From Nonomuraea gerenzanensis (GTDB lineage: Bacteria; Actinomycetota; Actinomycetes; Streptosporangiales; Streptosporangiaceae), in NCBI RefSeq assembly GCF_020215645.1, contig NZ_CP084058.1, forward strand, positions 6,262,001-6,326,000: a DNA stretch of 64,000 nucleotides, given 5' to 3'. The notes under the pieces were generated by a model, which made no database searches, was not told where the DNA came from, and saw only the letters and a list, made by a program, of their open reading frames with translations. The first letter of the stretch is position 1, and the number at the start of each line of letters is the position of its first letter. Shown here in pieces: positions 43,301 through 52,513 of this stretch. The position numbers and the translations under genes were made by a program.

Positions 43301-46300
43301 TTGTCCGGCACGGCGGAGGACGGCCGGCCGCCCAGCCACACCTTGGTCAGGTGCCCGGCGGCGTTGTAGTGGACGGTGGTGGTCCTGCCTCCGGCGTCGG
43401 TGTCGCTGACGGGGCTGCCCCAGGCCGGGTCGAGCACCTTGACGGTGGTGTGCGCCGTCGTGGTGTCGGCGGTGTTCGCGGGCGGGCCGGTCACCTCGAC
43501 CCGCGTGGTCAGGCCGTGGGTCTCGGTGTACTTCGTGGTCGTGGTCCTGCCGGCGGCGTCGGTGACCGTCTCCGGCCGGCCGTACGCGTCGTAGGTGGTG
43601 CGGGTGGCGGCCAGCGACGTGACCGCGGTGGCCGTGGCCTCCTTCGCCTTCTCCACCAGGGTGGCCTCGCCCAGGGTGGGCGCCGCCCTGAAGGCGCCGC
43701 CGTCGTAGTGGGTGCGCTCCTGCGAGATCAGGTCCCTGGCCAGGTCGGGGGTGTCGGCGCAGCGCCGCGCCACGGTCCTGACCTGGGCGGGCTTGGCGAG
43801 CACGCGGGCGCCGTCGGCGGTGAACGTCGTGGTGACGCACTTCTCGTCGCCGGTGACGTCCACGTCACCCTCGTCGTCGGTCTGGGCGGGCGCGCCGGTG
43901 CTGAGGTTGAAGGCGGTGACGCTGGACCGGGTCGCCTGCCAGCGGTCGTCAAGCCTCCTCATGCCGCGGGTGCCCGCGACGCCGGTGAGGTTGGCGGTGA
44001 CGGTGATCGTGCCCTTGTCGATCGTGCGGGTGCGTGAGGCGGTCTGGTGGTGCCAGGGCCTGTTCACGGTCTTGCCGACCGGCTCGCCGCCCGCCTTGTC
44101 GTAGGTGATGGTCTTGACGGTCAGGCCCTGCAGCGACTCGTGGTCGGCGTAGGAGCCGCCCTCGCCGTCGCTGACGACGACCTTCTTGGTGCCGCCGTCG
44201 GCGTTCAGGCGGTCGCCGTCCATGCCCTGGAAGAACCAGTGGTCGGTCTGGCCGGGGGCGGCGCTGGTCGCGCCGGTGCGCACCCGGACCTTGTCGTAGC
44301 CCTGCCACTGCGACCAGGTGCGGTACTTCTCCTTGGTGAGCCCGTCGTCGTCGGTGAAGCGCCAGGCGGGCCTGCCGATGCTGTAGTCGTAGTCGGTCAC
44401 CATGTCGGGCGAGCCGCCGGTCAGGTCGGTCTGCACGAGCTGCGTCACCACGTACTTGTGGAACCAGTCGAGCGTCGGGTTGGCGTCGCCGCTGGTGCGC
44501 TCCCACTTGACGGGGAAGCAGCGGCGGTGGTTGGCGGGCGGGCTGGGCGTGTCGCCGACGCGGCAGTCGGCCGCGGAGTAGTTGACGTCCAGGACGCCGC
44601 CGGTCTCGTTGGTGACGGAGCCGACGCGGTTCTTGATGAACGGGCCGACGTCGTCACCGAGGGCGTCCACGCGGTTGGCGAGCTGGGTGTAGGCGAAGGT
44701 GACCGGCGGCATCACCACCGGCGCGGGCCCGGCGTGGCCGGTGTGCACGATCGACTTCAGCAGCAGCTGCCGGTCCACGTCCGCGGTGCCCCAGTCGTGG
44801 CTGAAGGCCCAGGTGTCCACCGTACGGTGGCCGGAGCCGTCGCTCTGGATCACCTTCGTCACGGCCTCGACGACCCGCTTGCGCGTCCAGAAGGTGGGCG
44901 CGGCGGCCCCCTTGTAGTTCTCGCACTTGGTGCCGGCCGCGCAGTTGAGGTCCCAGGGGACGTCCTCCCAGTAGGCCGGATGGTCGTCGATCTTCGACTC
45001 GGCGCAGTCCTCGGCCGAGCGCAGGCACCGCTCGGCGACCTTGAAGTCCACCCTGGCGGGGGCGGTGGCCGGGTAGGGGTTGGCGGCGTTCAGGCCGTAC
45101 TCGACGCTCTTGAGGTAGCCGCCCCTGACGTAGGGGGTGTCGTCCTCGGCGCGCAGGTTGCGAGCATAGCGGTTGGCCTCCTGCCCGTAGTAGTAGACGA
45201 TCGCGTTGCCGCGCGGGTCCTCGACGTAGTCGAGGTTCCACCGCCAGGCCTGCTGGCACCACGACGCGGCGAAGGTGTCGTCGTGGCAGGGCTCGCCTGA
45301 GTCGTCGCCGAAGACGGGCACGGTCCAGGTGGACTTGGTCTCGGTCTTGCCGGAGGCCCAGCCCTTCATCCGGTTCTTGCCGAAGTGGTAGCGCTTGCCG
45401 TCGGGGGCGGTGAGGACCCAGTACTCGTTGTTGTCGTCGCCGTTGGCGGTGTCGCTGTCGGTCCCCGCCATCTTCCTGACGCGGGTGCCGTCGTCCTTGC
45501 GCAGCCGCCACTCGTTCTCGCCCGACTGCACCAGCTCGCCGCCCTTGCCGCCCAGCGTCAGCACGGCGTTGTCGTAGCCCCAGCACTGGTCCATGGGGTG
45601 GACGTCGTAGGTGCCGTCCTTGGGCACGCCGTCGTCCTCGCACGGGCGGTACTTGCGCTCGATGTAGCCGGGCCACAGGTCGAAGCCGTCGCCGACCTGC
45701 GAGCCCTGGTTGTTGGAGCTGGAGGTGCGCCCGTCGATCGAGGAGGAGGAGTAGGCCACGACCAGCTCGGGGGTGAGCCCGCCTGGCACCGGCGGCGTCC
45801 GCAGCGGGTACGACCAGGTGAAGTCGCCGGTCTGGGTGCCGACCTGCCAGGTGGCCGAGGCCGCCAGCTCGGTCGCTTTGTAGTCGCCCTTGGAGCTTTC
45901 CGCGCCGGCGACCGCCGCGAACACGGCCGGTTCCGCGGCGGTCTCGACGTCGGCGGCGACCGTCCTGGCGCGGGCGTCGTTGGCCGACGGCAGCGGCGCG
46001 GCCGTCCGGCAGCCGGGCACGTCAGGGGTGGTCAGCGCGCACGCGGGCAGGCCCACGAGCCGCACCCGCGACCCGAACGCGCCGCCGAACGCCTCGGCGA
46101 ACCCCGAGTAGTCGAGGCGCACACCCACCGTGCCCGGCGGGCCGGCCGCCTGGCCGACGGTGAACACCAGGCCGCTGACGCCGGCGCGCGCGGCGGCCGC
46201 CCGGTCGAGGACCCGCACCCGCACCTTGACTGGCTCGGCGGCCGGCCCCTGTGCGGCCGCCTTCGCCGTCGATGCGGGGGCGGAGACCCAGATGGGCAGC

Positions 46301-46677
46301 TCACCGGCCCGCTGCTCACCGGCCTGTTGCTCACGGGCCCGCTGCTCGCCGCCCGGCTGGCGGGCGGCGGTCGCGCCGCCGAGGGTGATCTCGGCCTCAC
46401 CGGCGGCCGGCCAGCGGACGACCGGTTCCGGCGCGCGCGGGGCGCTCTTGCGCGGCGTGACCTTCAAGGAGGCGCCGGGCACGACGACCTCGCGGTCCAC
46501 CGGTCCGGCCGGTCCGGCGCCGGCCTCGGCCGCCGCGCTGGGCGCCGGGACGGCCACGATCAGCCCGGCCACCAGGGCGAGCGTGATCCCCGTGGCGAGT
46601 CTGGTCCTGATTCGTAAGGAACGGAGCCGGCGGACCGGCCCGGCTCCCACCCGCGTCATGACACCGCGGACAGCCAT
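40309..46677 (-). CDS. Secreted RHS-repeat protein with unrecognised C-terminal tip
   Basis: The 2122-residue protein starts at an ATG six bases after GGAGGT and has a long signal peptide (basic RRLRSLRIRTR, hydrophobic core, cleavage near PSAAAEA). Residues about 290-900 match actinobacterial RHS proteins (GDFTWSYPLRTPPVPGGL, YSSSSIDGRTSSSNNQGSQ, GDGFDLWPGYIE). From about 1020 many YD/RHS repeats follow (TTTKYTETHG, TRFTYNDVDQLVSTEDARG). The RHS core ends at GYDPNTGRFISVDPEIEMGR near residue 1825. The last 270 residues are a variable tip: a Tyr-rich stretch, a Pro/Ala/Lys linker (PAEPAKPPAPAKPKKG), a Gly-rich CGGLGIKLTASFSVEACVVV region and a basic end. Such tips are often toxins, but I recognise no fold, and no immunity gene lies downstream. 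It is co-transcribed with the LamG/beta-helix gene. Confidence 0.88.
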   Translation of the reverse strand: MAVRGVMTRVGAGPVRRLRSLRIRTRLATGITLALVAGLIVAVPAPSAAAEAGAGPAGPVDREVVVPGASLKVTPRKSAPRAPEPVVRWPAAGEAEITLGGATAARQPGGEQRAREQQAGEQRAGELPIWVSAPASTAKAAAQGPAAEPVKVRVRVLDRAAAARAGVSGLVFTVGQAAGPPGTVGVRLDYSGFAEAFGGAFGSRVRLVGLPACALTTPDVPGCRTAAPLPSANDARARTVAADVETAAEPAVFAAVAGAESSKGDYKATELAASATWQVGTQTGDFTWSYPLRTPPVPGGLTPELVVAYSSSSIDGRTSSSNNQGSQVGDGFDLWPGYIERKYRPCEDDGVPKDGTYDVHPMDQCWGYDNAVLTLGGKGGELVQSGENEWRLRKDDGTRVRKMAGTDSDTANGDDNNEYWVLTAPDGKRYHFGKNRMKGWASGKTETKSTWTVPVFGDDSGEPCHDDTFAASWCQQAWRWNLDYVEDPRGNAIVYYYGQEANRYARNLRAEDDTPYVRGGYLKSVEYGLNAANPYPATAPARVDFKVAERCLRSAEDCAESKIDDHPAYWEDVPWDLNCAAGTKCENYKGAAAPTFWTRKRVVEAVTKVIQSDGSGHRTVDTWAFSHDWGTADVDRQLLLKSIVHTGHAGPAPVVMPPVTFAYTQLANRVDALGDDVGPFIKNRVGSVTNETGGVLDVNYSAADCRVGDTPSPPANHRRCFPVKWERTSGDANPTLDWFHKYVVTQLVQTDLTGGSPDMVTDYDYSIGRPAWRFTDDDGLTKEKYRTWSQWQGYDKVRVRTGATSAAPGQTDHWFFQGMDGDRLNADGGTKKVVVSDGEGGSYADHESLQGLTVKTITYDKAGGEPVGKTVNRPWHHQTASRTRTIDKGTITVTANLTGVAGTRGMRRLDDRWQATRSSVTAFNLSTGAPAQTDDEGDVDVTGDEKCVTTTFTADGARVLAKPAQVRTVARRCADTPDLARDLISQERTHYDGGAFRAAPTLGEATLVEKAKEATATAVTSLAATRTTYDAYGRPETVTDAAGRTTTTKYTETHGLTTRVEVTGPPANTADTTTAHTTVKVLDPAWGSPVSDTDAGGRTTTVHYNAAGHLTKVWLGGRPSSAVPDKEYDYLFRANAVVAVSAKALTAEGGQEQSYTLYDGWLRQRQVQAAGRDGTTKGRLISDTFYNAAGQVDRTYESYYADGDPRPEVFGVADPGKIETQHVHEYDGQGRQTADRLLVGSSDAQERWRTRYEYGGDWTRVTPPAGGTPVTTYTDAHGRRTEVREHRAGGYLTTTFRYDHRGLESSVTGPGNHVWTTTYDLRGRKIQTSDPDKGVTRFTYNDVDQLVSTEDARGKKLSVTYDGIGRRTGLYDATAASPGVKVAEWVYDTVRKGQLTSATRIVGTARYTTQVDVYDNLNRPTRKRILLPGSEGALAPAGGYVFDTAYNLDGSVKATSSPAAGDLPAENTAFTYDDLGRLVAAGSNLSTYLVGVDYTKTGKQIGQRLSTGAGGKQVDQTFTYEHGTQRLRKATTAHAGTAGTDRSVEYRYTDSGNLLQAVDTSRDGVDNQCFRYDDLQRLVDAWTQEGATCAADPGQATIGGPAPYRVNYTYDDAGNRTGETHYGAGPSGGAQSATRGYRYAGNPGVDPKYRGHQLADVNGSSESYGYDPIGNTTERMTSSGSQTLHWDAEGELVKVVDDKKGETTFLYTADGDRLLRRDPAGTTLYLPDMEVRLAKGQSAAKAVRYHRNAMRTAQGVTFLVNDHHGTAELAIDAGDGSVSRRRYTPFGQLRASKGEWPAGNEKGFVGGVVDSTTDLTTLGARGYDPNTGRFISVDPEIEMGRSQQMNGYNYADNNPTTMSDPDGRFPYVNVYLLGYRQFWVRYGNYNYLMRQNLYLVHVYLNIFTHRFYLAVSNWYVAARQPAFIPGPVVPGHRPRLRQPGIPDLTPQAPAEPAKPPAPAKPKKGTFGLCGGLGIKLTASFSVEACVVVDRKGIGLAGTYKTGLSTSIGAEASGGLFYKHTTIEGLATKPGTWDAYYGGEYESKKGWGGGGYAVTDSDGNLKGGGADVTYGVSHSLHHATQGKPPVGITAERGRTVSKRLRNPVSWFQEKMRGFVWESYHPGG

Positions 46678-46750
46678 GCGTAACCTCCGAGCGAGTCGTG
46701 GAGTCAGGCAGAGGGGGCCGGTGGCGGCGAGGCCACCGGCCCCTGTCGGG

Positions 46751-49700
46751 TCAGCCGGGGATCGAGGAGATCTCCGTCGGGAGCGCCAGCATGTCGATGA
46801 GCTGCTGCGAGGCCACGCCGCGCAGCACCCAGACGTCATCGATGACGCCGGCCCAGTTCCTGCCCGCCGGGTAGGAGCCGCCGGTGAGGCCGCGGCCGAC
46901 CTGGAGCGAGGCGATGGGGCCGAAGGGCCGGGTGCGGTGGCGGAAGGACAGGTTGTCCGCGCCGCTCGCGGCCTCCTTCACCCCGTTCACCCACAGCGTG
47001 ACCGTCGCCTCGGTCGCGTCGTAGGTGACGGCGAGGTGGTCCCAGTCGCCGAAGTTGCCCTGGTGGAACATGGAGTGCTCCACGCCGGCCGTCGTCGCGC
47101 CGGTGCCGTCCTTGTCCGGTACGTCCAGCACGTAGCGCTGCTTGCCCGGGTCGTACCGCACGGTGATCGCGCTGTTGTGCGATCCCGCCAGGGCCAGCAC
47201 GGTCATCGACCGGCTGGGCTCTCCCGGGGTGGACACCCAGGCCGAGACGGTGAAGCTGTCGCGGGTGTCGATCACCGGTCCGGTCGCCGCGGCGTAGTCG
47301 TTGTTGCCGCCCGGCAATCTCAGCGCGCCGCTGGGCGTGCCGGCCGGCGACTGCACGAACACCTCGGCGAAGTCGGTGGTGATCCTGGCGGCGCCGTTGA
47401 GCGTCAGCGGGTAGGCGACGCCCTGCCCCGTGTCGGGGCTGGCGGGCGGGGTGCCGGTGGCGGTGTTGAGGTGCCACTTGCTCTCGACCACGGGCTTGAT
47501 CGTGTAGAGATCGCGCACCTCGTCGCCGGTCACCACCCGGTCGAAGACCCGGACGTCGTCCACGACCCCCGGCGTGTAGTTGGCGAACTGCCCGTTGTAC
47601 AGGCCGCGGCCGATCTGGAAGGCGCCGCCGGCCGCCCAGGCCGCCGTGGTCAGGTCGGCGGGCACGCCCTCCACGCCGTTGACGTAGAGCCGCAGCTTCT
47701 TGGTCACCACGTCCTGCACGCCCACCAGGTGGGTCCACCCGCCGGGCTTGGCCGGCTCCCTGGAGTACGCGGTGCCCGCTCCGGTGGTGCTCGCGTCGGT
47801 CTGGACCCGCCAGAGCTTCCACTTCTTGTCGCCCGGGTCGTACTTCAGGTAGAAGGGCGAGTTCTTGGTCGCGGCCTGGCTGGCCACGACGAAGTGGGTG
47901 GTGGGCAGCGTGGCCGGCATCTTCACCCACGCCGACACGGCCAGGTTCTGGGTGGTGTTCAGCACCGGGCCGCTGGTGGCGGCGTAGGCGGTGGTGCCGT
48001 TCAGCCGCATCGCGGTGCTCAGCGCGCCGGGTGCGCCGAGGGCGGCGCCGCCCTGCGGGGTGGCCGGGTGGGCGCCCTGGACGTCGGCGAGCCGGGTCGC
48101 TCCGGCCGCCTCGTCGAGCTTCCAGTGCGCCTTCGGGCCCTTGCCGTCGGCCACCCAGAACTCGTAGGTCCCGGTCGACCAGTTGTTGGCCGCGTCCCAC
48201 GCCGTCACGTACAGCGTGTTCAAGCCCGGGTGCGTGGGCATCGCCTTGATCGGCTCGGTGGCGGCGGTCTTGGCCTTCGCCGTTCCCTCGGCGGGGTCGG
48301 TGTTCATCGCCCAGGCGTACTTGCTGACCCGGGTGTCGAGAGCGATCGTGAACGTGCCGTACCGGCCCACGCCGTCCGTCGGCACCTGCGCGGGGTCGGC
48401 CGGGTCGAGCGCGGGGTAGCCGTCGGCGCCGGTGGAGGTGACCTTCGGCTCGGGCAGGGCCCTGGCGTCGTAGACGAAGTAGCAGGCCGTGGCGTTGCCG
48501 TCCCAGCTCCACGGGCTCCACGCCCGCCCGTCGTAGGCGCGCACGCCCCAGTGGGCGACGACGCCCTGCGGGACGAGATCCCTGGGGATCACCACGCTGA
48601 AGGAGGACTTGCGCGGCCCGTTGGCCGACATCTTCTTCACGGTGCCGAGGTTCTTGACCTTCTGGACGCCGTTCTCCGTCCAGATCACCTGGAACTGCGC
48701 CTTGAGCTTCTCCCCTTCCACGCCCTTGTTGTCGGGGTCGGTGAGGTTCTTGGCGTACAGGGTCGGCAGCCGGTTGAACGTGGCCGGGGTGGCCGGGCCG
48801 CGGCAGGGGCCGCCGGGGCTGGAGGACAGCTGGCTCATCTTCGGCTGGGCCGGCGGGCTGTTGTAGTGCACCCGGACGAAGGCGTTGCGGTCGAAGCGCT
48901 TCCAGGCGAGCTGGTCGCCGCCGTCGCGGGCGCGCAGCCCGAAGGTGGTGTTGGACCAGCCCTTCCTGGCCGCCTCCTGGACGGCGCCCGTCACGTTGAA
49001 CAGCACGTCACCGGCGGGGCAGCCGGAGCTCCAGCCCTTGGCCACGTTTCTGCTGTCCAGCCTGCGCACCCAGTTGTCCGAGGTGGAGCTCCAGGTGGAG
49101 CCGGCGCCGAAGCTCTTGGCCAGGTAGATGTCCACGATGCGCTTCCTGCACGAGGTCGCGAACGTCTCCTGCACGTGGAACTCGGCCGAGATGATCTGCT
49201 TGTGCGCGAACCTGGCCGTGGGGACGCGGTAGAACAGCCGCTTCTCGTACCAGCCGTTGCAGTAGCGGCCGGCGGGCGGGTAGTCGCGGGGGCAGCGGCC
49301 CATGCCCTCGTTCTTGGTGAAGTTGTACTTGCCCCATCCGGCGCTGGAGACCATCAGGCGCGCCGAGGCGCGGGGGGTGTCCCACATCGGGTCGATGTAG
49401 AGGGGATAGGTGGTGTCCGCGCCGGTGAGCAGGTCCGGGTCGGGCTTGAGGGTCATCTCGCCGCCGGCCACGCTCGTGGCCACGGTGGCGATCTTGGAGG
49501 TGTCGCCCGGCTGGCTCGCCGAGGCCTCCACGACGCCGCCGTCCGTCAGGTCCTCGCCGGGCGTCTCCCCGTCGTCGGCGGTGGCCGCCCGGGCAGCGGC
49601 GGCGGGGGCGGGGGCGGTGGAGTCCCACATGATGGGCACCGGGGCCTCGTAGACCACGCCGCCGGTGGCCTCGTCCACCGCCTGCTGGGTGCCGTCCTCC

Positions 49701-52513
49701 GCCGTCCGCACGCTGAGGCCGGGCGCGGACAGGTTCAGCTTGATGCTCGCCAGGCGCGGATCCCCGGCCGCCGCGGCGGTCTTGACCACCAGCACGTGGG
49801 AGAAGCCCTCCGGCTCCACCCGCACCCGCAGGTCCACGTCCGCGCCCAGGACGCCGGGGTAGACGGCGGAGTCGCCGTCCAGCCACGGTTTGGGCAGCGC
49901 CGCGGGCCAGGTCAGCGACATCGGCCGGCCCGCCCGCTCGATCGTCACCAGCGGGCCGGTGCCACCGCCGGACAGCTTGATCTCCGCCGGCGTCGCGGTC
50001 GGCACGACCGACCCGTCGGGCAGCTTGCGCAGCTTGGTGTCGACGGGCGTCCAGGCGCCGTCCTTCAGCACCCGTACGGGCTGGAAATGCTCCTTGGAGG
50101 TGAAGCTGCCGTCGGGGGTGGCGTACACCTCGCGGGTCTCGCCGCGCTCCGACAGCACCTCGACCAGCTGACCGGTCGCGGCGGCGGCGGCCAGCGCCTC
50201 CGCCTCGGTCTGCTTCGGCTCCTTGGACAGGGCCCAGGTGTTCTCCACCAGGGAGACGTCGTCGAGGTGGACGGTGATCGCGCCCTTGCCGCCGAGCTGG
50301 AAGACCACCTCGGCCGCGGTCGTGTCGACCGTGGAGGTGAACGGGAAGGAGAAGCGCTGGCGGCCCGTCTCCAGCTCGACGCCCTGCGAGAGCGCGGCGC
50401 TGTACGGCGCCTCGCCGTCCTGCACCGCCACCTGGACGGCCACGTCCGCCGAGGCGCGCGCGTCGAACGACAGCGTGTAGGTACGCCCGCTGATCAGGCT
50501 GCCGGTGAGCTGCGTGACCACGGCGTCGCCCGGCTCCGCGGTGCCGTCGGCGACGGCGGCCCGCAGCTCCCCGTTCTCCACGGCGAGCGACGGGTTGCCC
50601 GCCGACCACCACGGCACGATCGACGGCTGCTCCAGCTTGCCGTTGCGGACCAGCTCGGTCCTGGCCGGCTCGGCCGGCCAGGCCAGCGCGCCGAGCCTGA
50701 CCGGCTGGCCGGACGGCACGCCGAGCAGCGCGGCGACGTCGGCGGGCAGCTCGGCGCCCGCGGACTCGGCCGGGCTCCCCGGCACCAGCCGGTAGTCACC
50801 GGCGTCGGCGTTGACCAGGTAGCTGCTCTCCTGGTAGCGGGAGCTCGCGTCGCGGCCTGTCGCGGCCTGGAACTGCGCCAGCGACGGGTAGTGGATGCTG
50901 GAGCCGGTCACCCGCGACCACTGCACGAGCGTTGCCGGCGTGTCTGCGCCGGTGCGCGAGTACCCGTTGTGGTGCATCTGGGCGGCCGGGATCATGCCGT
51001 CGGCGCCCACCCGGCGCCCCGACTCGCCGGTGTTGTTGTCGGTGGTGTTGACCAGCGGCGCGGTGCTCGTGCCGCCGGCGATCACGTTGTTCGTCAGCGT
51101 GATGTCCGCGGTGTCCCAGGTGATGCCCAGCGCCTTCTCGGCGTCGGTCGGGCAGACGTCCTCCGTGCCGGGGCACGTCGGCCGCGCGTCCTCCTGGATC
51201 GCCATCGCCTGCGCGTTCCCGACGGAGGTGTTGTTGATCACCCGGACGTGGTTGGAGCCCAGCAGGCTCAGCCCGGTCATGCCGTTGCCGGCCAGCACGT
51301 TGGAGGCGATCAGCGCCTTGCCGGAGACCTTGTAGTGCAGGCCGTGGCGGGAGTTGGCGCGGATCAGGTTCCGGATGATCGTCACGTCGTGGCACGACAG
51401 GTCGCACCACAGGCCGACGCCCTGGTTGGCCTCGAAGACGTTGTCGCGCACGGTCGCGCCGGTGACCCGGGTGGCGTTCATGCCGGCGCCCGCCAGGTGG
51501 TAGCCCTGGGAGAAGCCGAGCTGCTCGGTGTTGTTGCGCAGCACCCGGTTGCCCTCGACCGTCAGGTTCGCCGCCCGGTGCGCGCCGATGCCCTGGTAGC
51601 CGTTCTCGGCGATCGCGTTGCCGCTCACCCGTACGTCGTCGGCGTTGATCAGCAGGCCCGACGCGGCGTTGTGGATGATCGTGTTCTTCTCGAACACCAT
51701 GCCCTTGGCCTGCGCGATGAGCGCGGCCGGCTCCTTGGTCTGGTTCTGGCTGCTGCCGTAGTGGGCGAACCCGAGCCCGCGCACGACCGAGCCGTCCGCG
51801 CCGGCGAAGAAGTGCATGCCGCTCTTCCTGGCGGTGATCTCCACCCGGCGCCCCGACGGGTCGCTGCCGAGGTAGGTCCTGTCGGCGGGCCCGTCGTGGT
51901 AGAAGGTGCCGGCCTTGACCTCTTCCCTGGTGGCCACCTGGCGCAGCGGCTCGCCGTCGACGAAGACCATCTGCGGGTCGCCGCCCACCGGGTTGTCGTC
52001 GTTGAAGTGCAGCGGGTTCATGCACTCGTCGTAGGCGGGGGCGCTGGCCCGGCACACGCTGCCCGGGTTCCAGCCGTCCAGCCGCCAGGCGTTCCCGTCG
52101 GGGGTCAGCTGGCTCTGCTGGATCTCCGAGCTGCCTTTGAACCAGACCCGCTCCCCCGGATACGGCTGCAGGGTCACCGGCGCGGCGACGTTGCCCAGCC
52201 GCTCGCGGTACTCACCCGCGCGCAGCACGATCGTGGTCATCCTGCCCGCCGCGGCCTTGGCCACCGCCGCCCCCGCGGTCCGCAGCGGTGCGTCCACCGT
52301 GCCGGCGTTCGCGTCGTTCCCGCCGGGCGCCACGAAAACGGCGTCAGCCGGTACGGGATACGCCGTCTCGATGATGGACAACGGCGAAGTCACCGCGGCG
52401 GCCGGCGCCGGCACCGCGGCTGCGGCCGGTTTTCCCCCGGGCCCCGATAAAGTCAGCACACTCGCGGCGGCCATCGCCAATGAGGCGACGACGGCCGCAC
52501 CCCGTAAACCCAT
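46751..52513 (-). CDS. Giant secreted beta-helix/LamG protein, partner of the RHS gene
   Basis: The 1920-residue protein has a signal peptide. Residues about 58-560 form a right-handed beta-helix of the pectate-lyase-like kind, opening with VFVAPGGNDANAGTVDAPLRT and continuing with NNTI/NVIAENGY-type rungs. A jelly-roll carbohydrate-binding-like module follows at about 610-740 (VRNGKLEQPSIVPWWSAGNP). A central region about 780-1480 is typical of actinobacterial wall-associated proteins that precede RHS genes. Two LamG-type domains lie at about 1485-1650 and 1700-1900 (AVSAWVKMPATLPTTHFVV and TVSAWVSTPGEPSRSM). ATG follows AGGAGG ideally. Only 73 bases separate its stop from the RHS start, so the two form an operon. 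The role may be glycan binding or cleavage at a surface, with the RHS protein as the delivered partner; this is inferred. Confidence 0.86.
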   Translation of the reverse strand: MGLRGAAVVASLAMAAASVLTLSGPGGKPAAAAVPAPAAAVTSPLSIIETAYPVPADAVFVAPGGNDANAGTVDAPLRTAGAAVAKAAAGRMTTIVLRAGEYRERLGNVAAPVTLQPYPGERVWFKGSSEIQQSQLTPDGNAWRLDGWNPGSVCRASAPAYDECMNPLHFNDDNPVGGDPQMVFVDGEPLRQVATREEVKAGTFYHDGPADRTYLGSDPSGRRVEITARKSGMHFFAGADGSVVRGLGFAHYGSSQNQTKEPAALIAQAKGMVFEKNTIIHNAASGLLINADDVRVSGNAIAENGYQGIGAHRAANLTVEGNRVLRNNTEQLGFSQGYHLAGAGMNATRVTGATVRDNVFEANQGVGLWCDLSCHDVTIIRNLIRANSRHGLHYKVSGKALIASNVLAGNGMTGLSLLGSNHVRVINNTSVGNAQAMAIQEDARPTCPGTEDVCPTDAEKALGITWDTADITLTNNVIAGGTSTAPLVNTTDNNTGESGRRVGADGMIPAAQMHHNGYSRTGADTPATLVQWSRVTGSSIHYPSLAQFQAATGRDASSRYQESSYLVNADAGDYRLVPGSPAESAGAELPADVAALLGVPSGQPVRLGALAWPAEPARTELVRNGKLEQPSIVPWWSAGNPSLAVENGELRAAVADGTAEPGDAVVTQLTGSLISGRTYTLSFDARASADVAVQVAVQDGEAPYSAALSQGVELETGRQRFSFPFTSTVDTTAAEVVFQLGGKGAITVHLDDVSLVENTWALSKEPKQTEAEALAAAAATGQLVEVLSERGETREVYATPDGSFTSKEHFQPVRVLKDGAWTPVDTKLRKLPDGSVVPTATPAEIKLSGGGTGPLVTIERAGRPMSLTWPAALPKPWLDGDSAVYPGVLGADVDLRVRVEPEGFSHVLVVKTAAAAGDPRLASIKLNLSAPGLSVRTAEDGTQQAVDEATGGVVYEAPVPIMWDSTAPAPAAAARAATADDGETPGEDLTDGGVVEASASQPGDTSKIATVATSVAGGEMTLKPDPDLLTGADTTYPLYIDPMWDTPRASARLMVSSAGWGKYNFTKNEGMGRCPRDYPPAGRYCNGWYEKRLFYRVPTARFAHKQIISAEFHVQETFATSCRKRIVDIYLAKSFGAGSTWSSTSDNWVRRLDSRNVAKGWSSGCPAGDVLFNVTGAVQEAARKGWSNTTFGLRARDGGDQLAWKRFDRNAFVRVHYNSPPAQPKMSQLSSSPGGPCRGPATPATFNRLPTLYAKNLTDPDNKGVEGEKLKAQFQVIWTENGVQKVKNLGTVKKMSANGPRKSSFSVVIPRDLVPQGVVAHWGVRAYDGRAWSPWSWDGNATACYFVYDARALPEPKVTSTGADGYPALDPADPAQVPTDGVGRYGTFTIALDTRVSKYAWAMNTDPAEGTAKAKTAATEPIKAMPTHPGLNTLYVTAWDAANNWSTGTYEFWVADGKGPKAHWKLDEAAGATRLADVQGAHPATPQGGAALGAPGALSTAMRLNGTTAYAATSGPVLNTTQNLAVSAWVKMPATLPTTHFVVASQAATKNSPFYLKYDPGDKKWKLWRVQTDASTTGAGTAYSREPAKPGGWTHLVGVQDVVTKKLRLYVNGVEGVPADLTTAAWAAGGAFQIGRGLYNGQFANYTPGVVDDVRVFDRVVTGDEVRDLYTIKPVVESKWHLNTATGTPPASPDTGQGVAYPLTLNGAARITTDFAEVFVQSPAGTPSGALRLPGGNNDYAAATGPVIDTRDSFTVSAWVSTPGEPSRSMTVLALAGSHNSAITVRYDPGKQRYVLDVPDKDGTGATTAGVEHSMFHQGNFGDWDHLAVTYDATEATVTLWVNGVKEAASGADNLSFRHRTRPFGPIASLQVGRGLTGGSYPAGRNWAGVIDDVWVLRGVASQQLIDMLALPTEISSIPG

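Noticed and set aside
40309..46677. RHS protein as the TcC partner of the TcA-like gene
   Set aside because: It has a Sec-type signal peptide, lies 30 kb away and is paired with a LamG protein; it matches the actinobacterial RHS type rather than TcC. A partner would be expected left of the window.
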